A stretch of 64,000 nt of DNA from Myrica gale. Lineage: Eukaryota; Streptophyta; Magnoliopsida; Fagales; Myricaceae. A program made the position numbers and the translations under genes. The notes under the pieces are model-generated. The model did not search any database. It worked only from the letters and a program-made list of their open reading frames with translations, and had not been told where the DNA came from. Location: contig OZ005612.1 of the NCBI GenBank assembly GCA_963930655.1, forward strand, positions 2,051,001 through 2,115,000, read 5' to 3'. Shown one piece after another: positions 46,020-58,476 of the stretch. The stretch's first letter is position 1; each line of letters starts with the position of its first letter.

Positions 46020-48028
46020 AAAATTAAAGCAACTACCAATCTTGCCTTTGCACTCTCTCACTCACAGTTTACATTTGAGTCTTGGCTTGAGGAGCCTATC
46101 TTCAGCTTTAAATCAATGAAGTTGAGAAGGAGCAATCAACATTGATCTAAATTTTGTTTATATCCATTTATCCTTAGAAAGTTTTCTAATTTTTAAATTT
46201 TATTTGTTTTAACTTTAGATTTTCATCCTATAATAAGAAGTTCAAAAATTGTATTGATTATGAATTTTATTATTTTAGATTTTTCATACTATCTTTTAAT
46301 ATTTTCTTTAATTTGATTGATTTTGAATTTTATTAGTTTAGATTTTATTGATATCTCAATAGACTAAAAAAAGGAAAAAATAATAATTGAGTCAAGTGTT
46401 TAAAATACTGAAAAAATGGCTCAATATAAATGGCGGTAACTAGGAACCGCTATCGCTAAAGTCGTTTTCGCCAAAGGCCGGTTACCGCATTTAACAGTGG
46501 TAGTAGCTGTGACCAATATTTAAAAATTGGCTCATCCGGTGACCGTAACGATTATTACCATAACCAGTAATCACGGCAGAATTTTAACATCCCTAACAAC
46601 AAGAAAGAAGATGAAGAAAATTTTGTTCTCGTTAGGGTCAATCTTGATTAGTTAACCATATCAGTAAACTTTTTTTGCAGGAGTCATTATTCTTTTATCT
46701 GTAATCATATTTGATACATGTCAGATGTGTTGCTCATTGGATACAGTAATTTTTTTTTCATTTATCTTAATTTTTTGAAAAGTTTTTAATTTCTTAATAA
46801 TTTCAAAATGGTTTTTTTAGTAAATTAATATCTCGTGGACACATGTCACATTTCTTCCATATCATTTATTTCCGTCAATTCGCTTGGTCCAAGTTACGGG
46901 AGGGATCAAAATTAGATCTTCTTCTAATTTTATAGGACAAAATGAGGATTAAATTGGGGAAAAAAATCAAACTCTAAGAACATAAACTAATTAAGCCCCC
47001 TAAAACTAACACCTCTAATTGCATATAATCGCTAAGGGCTAGAGAGTCGGTGCCCCCAATAAATTTGAACTAAATCGGTCAAAAATGATATTTATTGAGC
47101 AAACAAGCCAACTTCAAGCCTACCCCTTCAGGCTTGTTTTCATAAATTTTAACATGATCTCCGGAGTGGTTTAATTATTATTTTTCTATGCAAGGGTGTT
47201 TTATTAATAAAGGGATCCTTTGGAGGGGATCAAAACCCATCTGCTGTCTGAGAATACGGGTAAAATGTTGAAAGGAATACTTCTAAAAAAACTTCCTAGA
47301 AGCAGCTCACTTAGCCAAGTATCTCCTATATACAACGCTTTTTCACGTATGGCTTCAATGGTATTTCTGGGACCCTGCACGACAAAAAAGGGGTCGTTCA
47401 GATCAGGAATGTAGATAGGAGAGTCGCATAATTTGCATACTTCCCCCTCAAAGCAATGTGATGGCATGGTCGACAAGGAAACATGGATTGCTTTGCAATG
47501 CACCTAAAATAAGAGTCATTTCCATTGGAGAGCCCTGAATCCTATAAATAGACTAAAAATAGTTTATCTGGGCTCACTGTCATAGGATTGTTCTTTGTTT
47601 TCTCCTTCATCCTCGGAATTATTTGAATCCTAGAAAGTCAACCACCTCGTCATTCAGAGTTCTAACTTTAGAGCAAGAAGAGCAGGCCGGCAACCACGAA
47701 TTTCTGAGGACTGTCGTGGCTTGATACAACGGTTACTCCAAGGCCACAATGAAAGGCGCGAAAGCAAACTTTGGTGTCCGTATGCACGAGTCACACACAG
47801 ACTTTCAGCCACAAAACCCATAATTTGCCAGGCTAACAAGCTCTTTGCAGAACCAACAATCGCCCCTAAATACCTGCACCAGCTGGCTATATTATCCTCC
47901 CATGTCTTCAATCCGTCCTTCTCCTCAGCCTCAAGCGTCCTCTTTGGTTAGCATATATCTAATACTTTGTCTTTCAGCCACCCACCTCCACAACTCTCAC
48001 CTGTCACGCTAAATCCATCATCTTACTA
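46020..48028. other. Spacer with a MITE fragment, an exon-like ORF and the promoter of the acidic-protein gene
   Basis: At 46425-46600 there is a piece with GGCGGTAACTAGGAACCGC and ATTACCATAACCAGTAATC, resembling subterminal repeats of the hAT-type MITE at 52484-53167 but degraded. A TATA-like CCTATAAATAGAC lies at 47541. The remainder is AT-rich and non-coding apart from the ORF listed at 47204-47503. Confidence 0.4.
47204..47503 (-). CDS. Unassigned exon-like ORF with clustered Cys/His
   Basis: The open frame follows a good acceptor (TATTTTAG at 47504-47511) and encodes about 99 residues ending in a stop. It includes HCFEGEVCKLCDSPIYIPDL, a clustered Cys/His pattern, then NTIEAIREKALYIGDTWLSE. 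There is no ATG near the front, so it would be a last exon; no partner exon was found upstream on the minus strand. It may be a degraded gene piece. I do not recognise the family. Confidence 0.25.
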   Translation of the reverse strand: MHCKAIHVSLSTMPSHCFEGEVCKLCDSPIYIPDLNDPFFVVQGPRNTIEAIREKALYIGDTWLSELLLGSFFRSIPFNILPVFSDSRWVLIPSKGSLY

Positions 48029-48615
48029 ATGGGTGGCTGTGCGACCAAGGCCGTCACCAAGCCCAAGGACTCTGACATCCGCCAGGAGTTACTCCCGGCA
48101 GAGGATTCTGCTGTCACCACCAAGGCCGAGGGAGAGACTGTTGCTCAAGTAGGCATTGCATGCATTCTGATTCCGCGTAGATCATCTTGAGTTTCGTTAT
48201 GGAGATGCTTGGTTTTTTGTGATACTGTTTCACTTTGTTTCTGGTTTTCCTGTTTGCTGATATCTGATTGCAGGAGAACAACAATGAAGGTGAGGGTCAG
48301 ATTGAACCATCCTTGGTAGAACTCTCCAAGGAAGAGGCCGGAAACCCCCAGTCTGAACCAAATACTGTTGAAGCAGCCTCAGCAGCAGTTTCCGTGGAGG
48401 CAGGTGAAGAGACAGCCAAGAAAACAGAGGACAAAGTTGAAGCCCTTGTCAGTGAATCCAAGGACAAGGCCGTTGAGTCTGGTGATGAGACCCCAGTGCC
48501 GGCCAAGGAGGGGAAAGTTGAGGCCAAGGAGGGGAAAGATGAGGCCATTGCTGACAAATCAGACGTTGCTCCACTCTCAGACAACAAAATTGATGCACCT
48601 CTTGTCACTGCCTAA
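48029..48615 (+). CDS. Small acidic protein with predicted N-terminal acylation, function unknown
   Basis: Two exons, 48029-48148 and 48274-48615, with a GT-AG intron in phase 0, give 153 residues. The N-terminus MGGCATKAVTKPKDSD has Gly2 in a myristoylation context and Cys4 suited to palmitoylation, so the protein is probably tethered to a membrane. The rest is low-complexity, rich in Glu, Lys, Ala and Val, with a short internal repeat (EGKVEAKEGKDEA) and no hydrophobic core, so it is likely disordered. I do not recognise a named domain. The splice sites, clean frame and acylation motif argue it is real. A possible 3' UTR follows with AATAAAGC at 48644. Confidence 0.72.
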
Positions 48616-50616
48616 TGACAGCTTCCAAAACAATAGACACAAACAATAAAGCTAGCCGTATAATCTGCAACAGAGCTGTATAATAGTGATGATAGTTGTC
48701 TGATTTGAGCCTTGGTTTGTTGGACTCATGCAAACATATCTCGAACAATTGGAAATTCTTTTTTAATTGTAGATATACACGCATGTCCGTGATCAATTGT
48801 TGCTTCATTAACACTAATCCATTTATCCGATCTTATGAATGAAACATGTTATGCAGAAGAGTAACTAGAACAATTACCATCATTTCTTTCCTTTAGATCG
48901 GCATTTTAGCAGAGTAGCAGAGTAGATGTATTGAAATAATGTATTCTGATTATAACGAAAACACAGCAAGAGAAAAAGAAAAGAAATTCGACGCAGGTTT
49001 GAGATCCTGTAAAGGTTTGTTTGTCTAAATAGAAATTGGACGTAGGTGAGGCCAACTTTGGTCACCTAAACTCATACATCTGGAGACACCAGAAAATATA
49101 CAAAGTAACAGTCAGTATGAAATTCCAAGCCAGCTGAGTGGTTTGTTGCATATGGACAGACTTGGATTCCTAGCGTACGATGTTGAGCAATAAGAGGTTA
49201 ATAGGTTTGTCTATTGGTTCTATTTGTTGGTATTTGGCTTTGTTTCGCCATTGTTAGATGGTGGTTTGTTCAGTTGCCTACCATTTTTATGCACTGCAAT
49301 TAGAGCTGCATTATTTACAAAAAAATGGCAGAGGGGAAGCCACCTTTTTGCTTTCTATCTTTTACTTTTTTCTGTTAAAACCTGTTTTTCTAACCATGGA
49401 CCCATCTTTCAAAAGTAGTAGCTTCTTTTTGAGAATGTTTCCAAATTCAAAATATTAAAAAAAAATTGATCCATCTAAAATTTTTAAATGCAAACATAAC
49501 TAATTCAAATTTTGGTCAAGAAAATAATTAAAAATTAATCTCTCTCCCCTATCAAATCATTTATTTCTATTATAATAAATATAAAAACTTAGTACTTTTT
49601 CATCACTCCCATAAAATTCTACTCTTTCTCAAAATTCAATAAACCTCTAATGACTAATCTATCTAATTTTTTCACAACATTCCTAAAATATTTAAAAAAT
49701 AAAAATCTTGGCTTGCAAACATGAATGATCTTCATGGTTCTCATCGATGCATCATGATGGTTGAGAGTAAGATGAGATTACAGAAGAAGACTATACTGCA
49801 GCAACAGATTCAAACGAGATGGTAGCTGCTGCCTGCTGGTAGCCTTCGGCACATCGTCAGCACTTCTTTCCCACAGCTGATTTAAGTTGTACACCAACAT
49901 TCTACTTGTTGGTCACATTCTTAAATCCATCTCGCAAGTCCCTACCACTACCTCCAACAGACCAAAGAATAGGGAAGAAGAGCTACCAATACCATCATGG
50001 AAGGGCATCCTTTTGGGTAAAAAGAAGGCAGAATCCAGGGCACATTGGGCTGGCTGATTCCCTTGGAATGTGTGGTCCTTTTGACAATGCACTGTTAGGA
50101 TCCTCTACAATTTTATTCCTGTCAAGAGACTAAATTACTCACCAACTCCAAGAGTTGGAATGGGCCTCTGAATTTCATTATTTCCCGGATAGATGCCTAA
50201 ATTCCATAAAAAGTCATTAGTTCTCTCCTAACTGATAATTCAAATGACAACCTACGGATGATCCAGGAGAAACAGCAAAATGAGCAGACAACTTTCGAGC
50301 ATTTTGCAACTTCGAAATCTATGATACTAAGCAACAAAGTACTTCATTTACAATGTGTCTCATAATGGAAAAGGCATTGAAGCTGTGAGCAGTGTCTCAG
50401 TTTTTTTTTTTTTTTAACTCGTATAGAGAAATGAATGCATCACTTCGTAACAGAAGGTAGGAACAAATATTCTGCACAAAACGAGCTTCCATTACCCTGA
50501 GTACCTTGATTAATTACAGTAACCCAATTAGCAGTTAGGCTGTGGATGAAATTTTCGAATCGAGAGCAGAAGAACCAAGTCGGAGAAAGCAATTCAACCC
50601 CTCCACGACATAGTTG
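48616..50616. other. Gene-free spacer and probable 3' UTR of the UNC93-like gene
   Basis: Short ORFs (for example 49224-49458 and 49906-50133) match no family I recognise. The stretch 49440-49700 is AT-rich and resembles decayed MITE sequence. A poly-T run lies at 50401-50416. Confidence 0.4.
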
Positions 50617-52210
50617 TCATGTATTCACAGGGTTAGCTGAAATATTAGCAGCCTCCTTGGTAATTTCCTGTTCATCCTTCTTGTCATCCTTCACAGCCAA
50701 CATGACAAGAACTGCCAATAAAGGATAACTGATTGTAGTGAGGCACCAATTCACAACCAACTGGGAACTAAAGGACACATTATGTGTATCAACTTGCCAA
50801 GCAACTGCACCCCCAGCACTTTGCACTCCCTTGTAAAACCCACTATACCTGCAATACAAGAAGGAAGATTTCTAGCATTATTCACGGCCAATTTTAAGAT
50901 CAATATCTATATCAAAGGCCTTCAAATGTTTTTCCTCAATCCTCTTGCACAAAGACTACGGTAATAACGCAGATATTGTTAGGAGACAGTAAATCTAGAG
51001 CCCAATAGGCAATACATGATCCATCATATACGCACACACATTACCTGCTAAGGATTTCAGAATCATTCGCCAAGGCTCCAATAACCCAGTAAACCATGCT
51101 CTGGAACATGGAATCCAGCAACCCATAACTGAAGTACAAGACGAATGGCCCCGCGAAATCCGCACCCGAGTCCTTAAAATCCAACAACTTGTCTGGCTTG
51201 TCACTGCGGGAGTAACCGAGCTGGTTGGCGAGCCCACCAGCCCAAATAGCAGTCCCAAAAAGCGCAACCACACCAATTCCAACTAACCCCCTCAGCCTCC
51301 TGCTCTGAAAACTGAAATCCATTATGTATCCAATCCCAATCGAGCCCAGCATCTGCGCACCCCAGTAGAACACGTTATTCAGCCCTCTTGTCCGCAAATT
51401 GAACAGCACCCCGTTTACATTGTTGAATTGGTACGTGTAGAAAAAGTTACTAGACCAAGAGGCAGGCACTATGAGCAGCATCTTCCAGTTTAGGAACAAT
51501 CTAAGAATCTCAACCGCCTCGGTCCTAACGTTGGAGTACTTGATGTTAGAACACCGAGTCCCATCGTCGCGAACGACCTTGCTCGGTGGCAAGATAGCCA
51601 ACGAAAGAAATGGCCCAGCTGCCATGAAGGCCATGAAGCCGATATAGGTGCCATCGTTAACCGAAGATGCCTCCGCACGATGATAGTTAAGAACGAAAGG
51701 GATAAGGCCGCCGATTACACCCCCCATGTTGAAGATACTCCAGAAGAGGGAGATGTAGGTCCCTTTGCGGTAAGTTGGTGGGTAAGAGGTCATGATAGCG
51801 CCCTGGGCAGCCCAGAGGAGTCCAGCGCCTACACCCAGCAGCGCCCCGGCAACAATGGCGAAGTCCTGGTCCTTGTGGTGGTTGTAGTAGAGGAAAGAGC
51901 CGGCGTAGAGGGCGTAAGTGGAGCAACCGCAGAATAGGGTGAGGTGGGGACCGAGGATGTTGTAAATGCCACCACCGAGGACGCCGAAGACCGCGAAGGT
52001 GGTGTAGAGTGCGGTGTTGGCGTTGTTGGCGGCAGTATGGTCGACCTGGCCACCGCCGCCCATGCCCGAGAGGGCGTTGAACATGCCGGGGCAGCAGAAG
52101 CAGACAAGGCCAATGAGGGAGACTTGGACGAAAGGCGAGTTGTACCTCCACATGGATTTGATCGGTACCTGCTGGGAGTTGGCGGACTCTTCATCTCCAT
52201 TGGAACCCAT
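50617..52210 (-). CDS. UNC93-like protein 1 (MFS-type membrane protein)
   Basis: Two exons, 51045-52210 and 50617-50848, join in phase to 465 residues. Landmarks are the start MGSNGDEESANSQQVPIKSM, SLIGLVCFCCPGMFNALSGMGGGGQ, AVFGVLGGGIYNILGP, GALLGVGAGLLWAAQGAIMTSYP, the TYRKGTYISLFWSIFNMGGVIGG loop, WSSNFFYTYQFNNVNGV and MVYWVIGALANDSEILSRYSGFYKG, which crosses the intron. About eleven or twelve membrane helices are expected. This is the UNC-93/Ly-6-regulator branch of the MFS fold found across plants and fungi; Arabidopsis relatives have been linked to potassium balance and abscisic acid responses. The C-terminal tail is charged (KDDKKDEQE). The coding region is GC-richer than its surroundings, which creates long shadow frames on the opposite strand. 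Confidence 0.94.
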
Positions 52211-52483
52211 TAAGATTTCTGGACCGAGGTTATTGGGAGATTGTAAGTGTGAGAGAATTGGGGATCACTTGATCAGAGAGTGAGTGTTTTGGAGTTCGGG
52301 GGATACAATATCCGGATATCACGTGGAGGTTAAAGAGGAATGGGCGAAGTAATGCATTGACTATGATGGGGAGCAATTTGTGCTTGGTCCAGCCATGGGC
52401 AACAACTGTTCTCTATAATTAGGGAGTGTGGAAGATAATGTATAATTTCGTGAAAACCGTTTACATGCTGAAAGCATGGTCGT

Positions 52484-53167
52484 TAGGGTGTTTATTTGCA
52501 CCGGCGGTTACTGTTTTAACCTCTAAAACCGCTACCGCTACCGGTACCGTTACCTGTAAGGGCGGTTATTGTGCCTTAGCGGTGTGGTGACGGTGTCAAA
52601 TATGTGATTCCGTCAATTGCGGTGACGGTGACGGTTTTCGCCAAACCGTCACCTACACTACCGTTAACCACCCCTAGTTGAGACTTGAGATGATTATTGA
52701 TTATGTGACATACTTTTGTTGGGCTTTTGTTGAAATATGTTAATTGGTTTACGTCACATTGTTGGACACTTTTATTAGACTTTAGTCTTTATGTTTGAAT
52801 ATATATTATGTTATACTTTTGGACAACTTTATATTTGTTATGATTGTTAATGATTATGATATTATATTTGAATATGTTATGATATTTGTTCATTTAATAT
52901 GATTATTGATTATGATATTATGTTGGAAATTTAAACAGCCTAAAACAGTGAAAAAAATGAAAAAGCTTAAGGAAATTTTTTTTTTGCGCAACGGTTATAC
53001 GGTTTAAGCGGTTATCGTATAACCGTTACCGTTAATACCGTCACCGGCAAGGGCGGTTATTGTGCCTTAGTGGTGCGGTGACGTTGTCAACTATGTGATT
53101 CCGTCAATTGCGGTGACGGTGATGGTTTTTGCCAAACCGTCACCTACATTACCGTTAACCACCCCTA
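52484..53167. mobile_element. hAT-type MITE (684 bp) with 8-bp target duplication and repeated 3' module
   Basis: Ends are TAGGGTG and CACCCCTA, inverted, as in hAT elements. Flanking 8-mers ATGGTCGT (52476-52483) and ATGGTTGT (53168-53175) differ at one base. The right-hand module of about 115 bp (GGGCGGTTATTGTGCC through CCGTTAACCACCCCTA) occurs twice, at about 52559-52675 and 53052-53167, so the element has either a duplicated tail or a second copy joined to it. The interior is AT-rich and non-coding. Confidence 0.8.
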
Positions 53168-54610
53168 ATGGTTGTCGGATCTGCAATTGTTTATATTCTT
53201 TTTTTTTCTAAGCAATTTTTTATATTCTTGAATTCGTGAGATATATTCTATTGTAGTATCTGTAACGATTTTCAAAAATAAAATATTGCCTCAATTTTTT
53301 TTAATATAAAAATTATATGATTAAATTTAGAAAAAAGTGACATAGACAGTGATAATGTCTTCACTAAAAAAATAAATCGTATTAGTAAATTCATTTAGAC
53401 ATATTCTACACCTCCCATTAATTTTTTTTATCAATGTTAACATGAAATAATTTTTTGACAGTGAAATGATGATTTTATCTTATTTTTTTTGCATTGATAT
53501 TTTTTGTGAGGGTAATTTCAAGTTGTTAGTGTTTTAATGTTGACTTAATTTCGTATCAAATTTTAAATTTAAATTAAGTTACATTTTAAGTTTAGTCAAC
53601 ATATTCGAAAGATTAAGGAGTCTTTTTAAAATTTGAAAGGATAATAACATCTTTAAGATTAAGAGATAAAAACAAGGAACTGTCCACATCTAAAAAAAAT
53701 TGATTGACTATTCAGTCAACAATTTTAGGACTTGTTCTAAAATTGTTAGAATTGTTAAAATTTTAAATAAAGAGGTAATATATATTTACTCATTTACCCT
53801 TCTTTAAGTGATAATAGGGTCTGAATAAGATAATAAATAAATAAAATGTCTTAAATCAATAGAATGGTTAATTTTATATCCGTGTCAACATGTGTATCCT
53901 TTGTTTGGCGACAAATTACAATTTAGGTAGGCAACTTCATTTGTGCAAAAAGGTTGACAATAGTACAACGAGAGCCTAAGAACATTCAAACACGTAATTG
54001 TCTTTGATCTTTCCCTAGAAAAATATTTATTTTTTTGTTTGAAAAGTATTGCGCTCCATAGCTAAGTACTTGGCTCTATGTATGCGTGTAAAACAGTAGC
54101 ATAAGATTTCTTTTTTGATTTTCTAGCATATGCATAAGATTACTCGACCCTTCTCTCAAGTCTATTCAATTTTGATTACACCTTTATGAACTTGATGTTC
54201 CTTATAATTTTTTACATTTTTACTTCTTGTAAGGATGTACAATTCCTTGCTGGTAAGATGCACAAGTGAAGGTTCACTGGGTCTGAAGGTAAAGGGAGGC
54301 AAGCTATGAAAATTCTAGCTAAAGTGCAAGATCCCTAATTATTTTGTCTTAAAGCAAGGGAAGTTCAGGTAGGAGTTAGTCGCTGCTTTCTTTTCCCTAT
54401 ATGCTTCTTCCTCTTCTTCCAGAATGTGCCTGCCTAAGCTCCATTAAGTGGCATTATCAGCGTGGAAAGAACGCGGTGATCGAATCCAAGGGCGGATTTG
54501 CATTCTTTATGAGTAATCTAGCATATCTCCACAAAAAAATTCTCCCTCTGCTAAAATACTCAAATCATCCAAGGACTCACTACCACCTTCCAAGCTTAGG
54601 TTTCTTGCTC

Positions 54611-54647
54611 AGAGAGACATAGAGAGCAAGAGAGAGAGAGAGAGAGG
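54611..54647 (+). repeat. (GA)n microsatellite
   Basis: AGAG repeats are interrupted by a few CAT/CA bases. Confidence 0.9.
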
Positions 54648-54985
54648 TCAGGTTTCGTTTGACAAATCACACCCATTGAATGCTTAATGATCGTAATTTG
54701 AATTGTCATCAGACACGAAGATCTGTTCCATCATCCATGGGTATTTTGTTTATGTTCCCCCACCAAGTCACCGAGGACAAAAATTTTGGTATGCGTTGTG
54801 TGCGATGCAAGTAGCTAGTGGCGGCTCTCCCATTATATATTTCTGTCATGACTTTGCTTCTTAAAAATTCATGCACTAGACTTTTCCACATCTTTCGCCA
54901 CACTCCCCCAGATGGTCCTTTGGAAGAATATCAGATATCTTTGAGAAGATTTCCCACTCATCAAAATAGTGACCCTAGAAAATGA

Positions 54986-55009
54986 ATATATATATATATA
55001 TATATATAT
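54986..55009. repeat. (AT)n microsatellite
   Basis: An uninterrupted alternating AT tract of about 24 bp. Confidence 0.95.
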
Positions 55010-55537
55010 TGATTATCATCTAATTTCGACTGCAAGTCCGCAACTACTAAAGAAACTTTGGGAGTGCATAGTGCTTTTTTGAGTGGTATCATGGTATGTG
55101 TACGCATATATCAAACAAAATGTTCCTTGAAACCAAGGAATATCCATTAAACAAGTGAGATTCTCGTCTAGAAACCCACAGTGGAGGGACTAGGCATAAA
55201 TTCTTCGTTGTGTTTTTTTGTGAAGAACTAGACGCTTGTTTAACTAAGCAAAACAGGATAAAAATGAACATAGTTGGTGAAGAGGCACTAAAACCAAAAA
55301 AGCATCCTGAAAAGATACGCTTGGTTAAGGTAATATATAGAACAGGCTACAACTTACAATTGGATGTGCAACTTAATTCAACTTTTGTTGAATTGGTATT
55401 GCTCTGAGTATCTTCCTATTGCCCTATAACTATTAGAACTTGATGGAACTACTCTGTTGCCATCATCCTATGCCAAATTGCTGGAAAAAGAAAAAGAAAA
55501 AAAACATTTTTAAAACCCGTCGCATCAGTGGCCAATT

Positions 55538-56470
55538 TCAAGTTCCCCTTATACCGATTTCGATTTCCTCATCCTTTTGGTGGTAATCAGCAGCAGAAAC
55601 AGAAACATTCCACCCAAGTTCAAGTGTGACATCCAGGAAATAGAGAATGAGGATCAGGACAGAGCAGGAAAAGAACATGGGGATGGGCCCAAAGATCCAC
55701 AGAAACAGAGGGAAAGAGAAGTAGAAGGCACGCAAGCCTAAAGACCAGAAATAGCTTGCCCTGTTCAGTGTTCTGGCAACATACTCGGCTGTGATATCCT
55801 GATAGTGTTGATCCGATGACATCTTCTTGTAGGGGACATTGATGAGCATACTTGCATGGCTGTAGTATCTTATAGATTGCACGTTCAACAGGAACGCAAC
55901 CAAGAAGCAAACCAATATGGAGAAGAACTTTACTGAAAACCCAAGCTTGCTTCTGTCTCCAAACACAAGAAGCTCCGATTTGTCCAAGCCACCGCTCGTC
56001 ATCAAAACGGCCATGAGGGAGCTAAGCATTATAGCCGTCGAAGCCAATAGGGTCGATGCCATTATATTGTTTCGCAGTGTCTGTACAGCAAGAACACCGT
56101 TCTTGGACGTTTCCTGCACAGTCATTTAAACATATTTACAGCTATTCACCCTCATGCATGAAATTTATATCCTTTTTTCGACATTGATTTGAATTTTTGA
56201 TTTCCCATTTCTGATATCTTGACATTAATCCGATCAACCATGCATGTGGCAAAAAGAAAGGCCACAAGAACGATAAACCCTAGGGAAAGGGAAAGGGAAA
56301 GAACTTACCTCCATCATAGCCCGGACCCAAAAGCGGCGATTGGCGGCGTTGATCCCGATGACAGTCCTGTTGGGGTGCTTCAGAATTCGGTAGAGGAGCC
56401 ACAAGTGATATGCCAACATTACAATGATGCCAGAAGGAACTAATATGTAATCCAGAAGTATCATCTCCAT
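55538..56470 (-). CDS. DUF599 family membrane protein
   Basis: Two exons, 56309-56470 and 55538-56113, give 245 residues in phase. The N-terminus MEMILLDYILVPSGIIVMLAYHLWLLYRI is the first membrane span and is followed by the highly conserved HPNRTVIGINAANRRFWVRAMME. Exon 2 continues KNGVLAVQTLRNNIMASTLLASTAI (second span), then FFSILVCFLVAFLLNVQSIRYY and YVARTLNRASYFWSLGLRAFYFSFPLFLWIFGP. This is the DUF599 pattern of plants and some bacteria; the biochemical role is unknown. The tail is charged (HQKDEEIEIG). An ATG at 56464 is an alternative start. The promoter region around 56617-56820 has a diverged second copy at 60045-60240. Confidence 0.93.
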
Positions 56471-56616
56471 TAGTAAAATTCGAAAATTCTCCTTATCCTC
56501 CTCCTCCCTGTATAAACTCTGCACTTTGGGTGTTCTTCAAGACTCAAACAGAAAGAAAGAGGCCAAATGTAATACGTTGGTTGGTTGTACAGTGTGTGGA
56601 CGGTATACAATTGGGA

Positions 56617-56820
56617 AAATCACAAGGAGAAAAACGAGGTAGATGGGTTTTTATAGACGACACATATGGCTTTGAGCTTTTGCGTATACGTATGACGTGA
56701 AACAGGGATAGTGCAGGGAAGAGGGAAGAGTTTAAATGGGTTCCACGTATGGGCGGGCGGCGCTGAGAATCTGGGATCCAACCATTGAACCACGCCCAAC
56801 CCACTATCGCCCACCTAGCT
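56617..56820 (-). promoter_or_regulatory. Promoter/5' region of the DUF599 gene, duplicated elsewhere
   Basis: This block lies 150-350 bp upstream of the start codon. It shares GTTTTTATAGACGACACA-like sequence, GGGAAGAGGGAAGAG, CCACGTA and GAATCTGGGATCCA with 60045-60240 in the same orientation. The shared CACGTA cores may be binding sites for bZIP or bHLH factors. Confidence 0.55.
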
Positions 56821-57134
56821 CCAAGTGGCGCTTAATTAAAGGAGAAGGAAAGAAGAAGTGCAGAAAAAAGTGTCTACGACAGTTGGAATTTTGATGCCCT
56901 GCAGCTGCAGTTATTAAATATATTTATAATATAATAAATAACAGCAGCGGCGCTGCTAGTTCGTCACAAAAGTTATCGTGCTCTCTTTTGGTTTTGATTT
57001 CCCTTGGGTATTCTGTCCTCGAGAGCTTGTTATTCCCCCTACATTCTTGATCGAGATCCAAATTCTCTTCCCCATCTGCTATTTGGAGTGCGTGTAAATG
57101 TGTTGAATTTTATTGATATTTGTAAACATCCTTA

Positions 57135-57310
57135 AATGTTGGTTTGTGTTGTAAAATTTTTGGTATTGGGTTTAAAAAGTGAAGAGAGATGTAATTTTTT
57201 ATATTTTTTGTAGTGAAAAGTTATGATTTGATGGGAGAGAGAGATTATATTGTAGTATTTTATTGTGAGAGGGTGAAAAATTTTGTAAAATTTTTTTAGC
57301 AAACACAACC
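57135..57310. mobile_element. Tourist-like MITE
   Basis: The right end is AGCAAACACAACC followed by TTA; the left end has GGTTTGTGTTGTAAAATTTT after a TTA near 57132, slightly rearranged. The interior shares AAAAAGTGAAGAGAG and AATTTTGTAAAATTT phrases with the copy at 20111-20254. Confidence 0.55.
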
Positions 57311-58191
57311 TTAATATTTAAGTTTTATTGACATGCGTGTAAATGTGTTGACTTGTATTGATATTCGTAAAAAATGTAATATTGAGTTGTATTAGAATGT
57401 GTGTAAGAGTAATATTATGATTATAAATTTAGAAAATTAGATTTAAATTCTTAAAAAAATTTCAAAATCAACATGCCCTAATATTTAAAAAAGAATATAG
57501 AAAAGTTGTCACGTGTGAGGACAAATATCTCTTTTAAATCCAGATGAACTTAGAAGTAAAGCACTTTGTTTACATCTCTATTTTATAATCTGTGGATTCT
57601 TCAGTGGTGGCATATGATTCAATGAAATAAGTTCTCTTTTTTTTTTTTCTCGCACCCACCAAACAGAGGAAATTGTATATAGAAAATTAATGTTTTTTTC
57701 GATTCAATCATCATCCACTGACAATTTAAAAAAATACCCAGTAAGTTCTACAAGGCTCTACCTTCCTCTCCCCGTAGTGCTCCAACCATCTTCCATCCCA
57801 ACTAGGACACGCATCCCATGGCCGACTATTATGGATGATACTTAACTTCAACAATTTTCCTCTGACACATCAGATATTAGATTAAAAGTTAGGCCTTCCC
57901 ATTCCAAAAATTAGTTTGAGAAGTAATTTTTCTTCACATATAAATTGATTATTAATCAATTTTACAATCGATGTGGAAAATTTTACGATCGATGTGGAAC
58001 TAACCTCAACACATATATACACATATATTATCGGCTAGCTGCTACTGTCCTTTTCACTGTACGTAATATTATTCCATCGTTCCTCTTTACCAGCTACCCT
58101 TTTCACGTTAGGAATTAGGCACTAATTATTAGTGGGTTTTTAGCATGGTGATTTAGTTTTTGATTATTTTCTTTTCTTTCACTTATCTTTC

Positions 58192-58476
58192 ATGGCGGAT
58201 ACAGGTTTTAAGGTGAGGGATTATATATCAAGAAATTGTTGCAAAAACAGTTTAGAAACAATTTCGTGGCATTTCCCAGCAACGTTGGTCGTTCTTAAAT
58301 CTCTCCTCTACTATGCCGGAATCATCTGGCTTGTATGTCACAGCTTTCGACAACTTGGGATCATTGACGACGCTTTCATCAGGTGTAACTCAAAGACCGG
58401 AACAAGTACGAGAAGAACAGTTGTTATGCAGAGTGCGCCAAACTGGACACCTGTAATATGTGAATATGACGTGTAA
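58192..58476 (+). CDS. Hypothetical small ORF with one predicted membrane span
   Basis: The 94-residue frame starts at an ATG (MADTGFKVRDYISRNCC) and has a hydrophobic segment LVVLKSLLYYAGIIWLVC at about residues 32-49. No family match is recognised, and no introns or promoter features support it. It may be chance or a remnant. Confidence 0.2.
   Translation: MADTGFKVRDYISRNCCKNSLETISWHFPATLVVLKSLLYYAGIIWLVCHSFRQLGIIDDAFIRCNSKTGTSTRRTVVMQSAPNWTPVICEYDV

Larger units (their letters stand above)
53176..55537. other. Gene-free AT-rich spacer with microsatellites
   Basis: No exon was recognised on either strand. (GA)n and (AT)n tracts are listed separately. The right end is likely the 3' UTR of the DUF599 gene. 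Confidence 0.4.

Noticed and set aside
51680-52283. Overlapping ORFs on both strands over the UNC93-like exon 1
   Set aside because: The exon is GC-rich, which keeps alternative frames open by chance; the proteins are repetitive and match no family.
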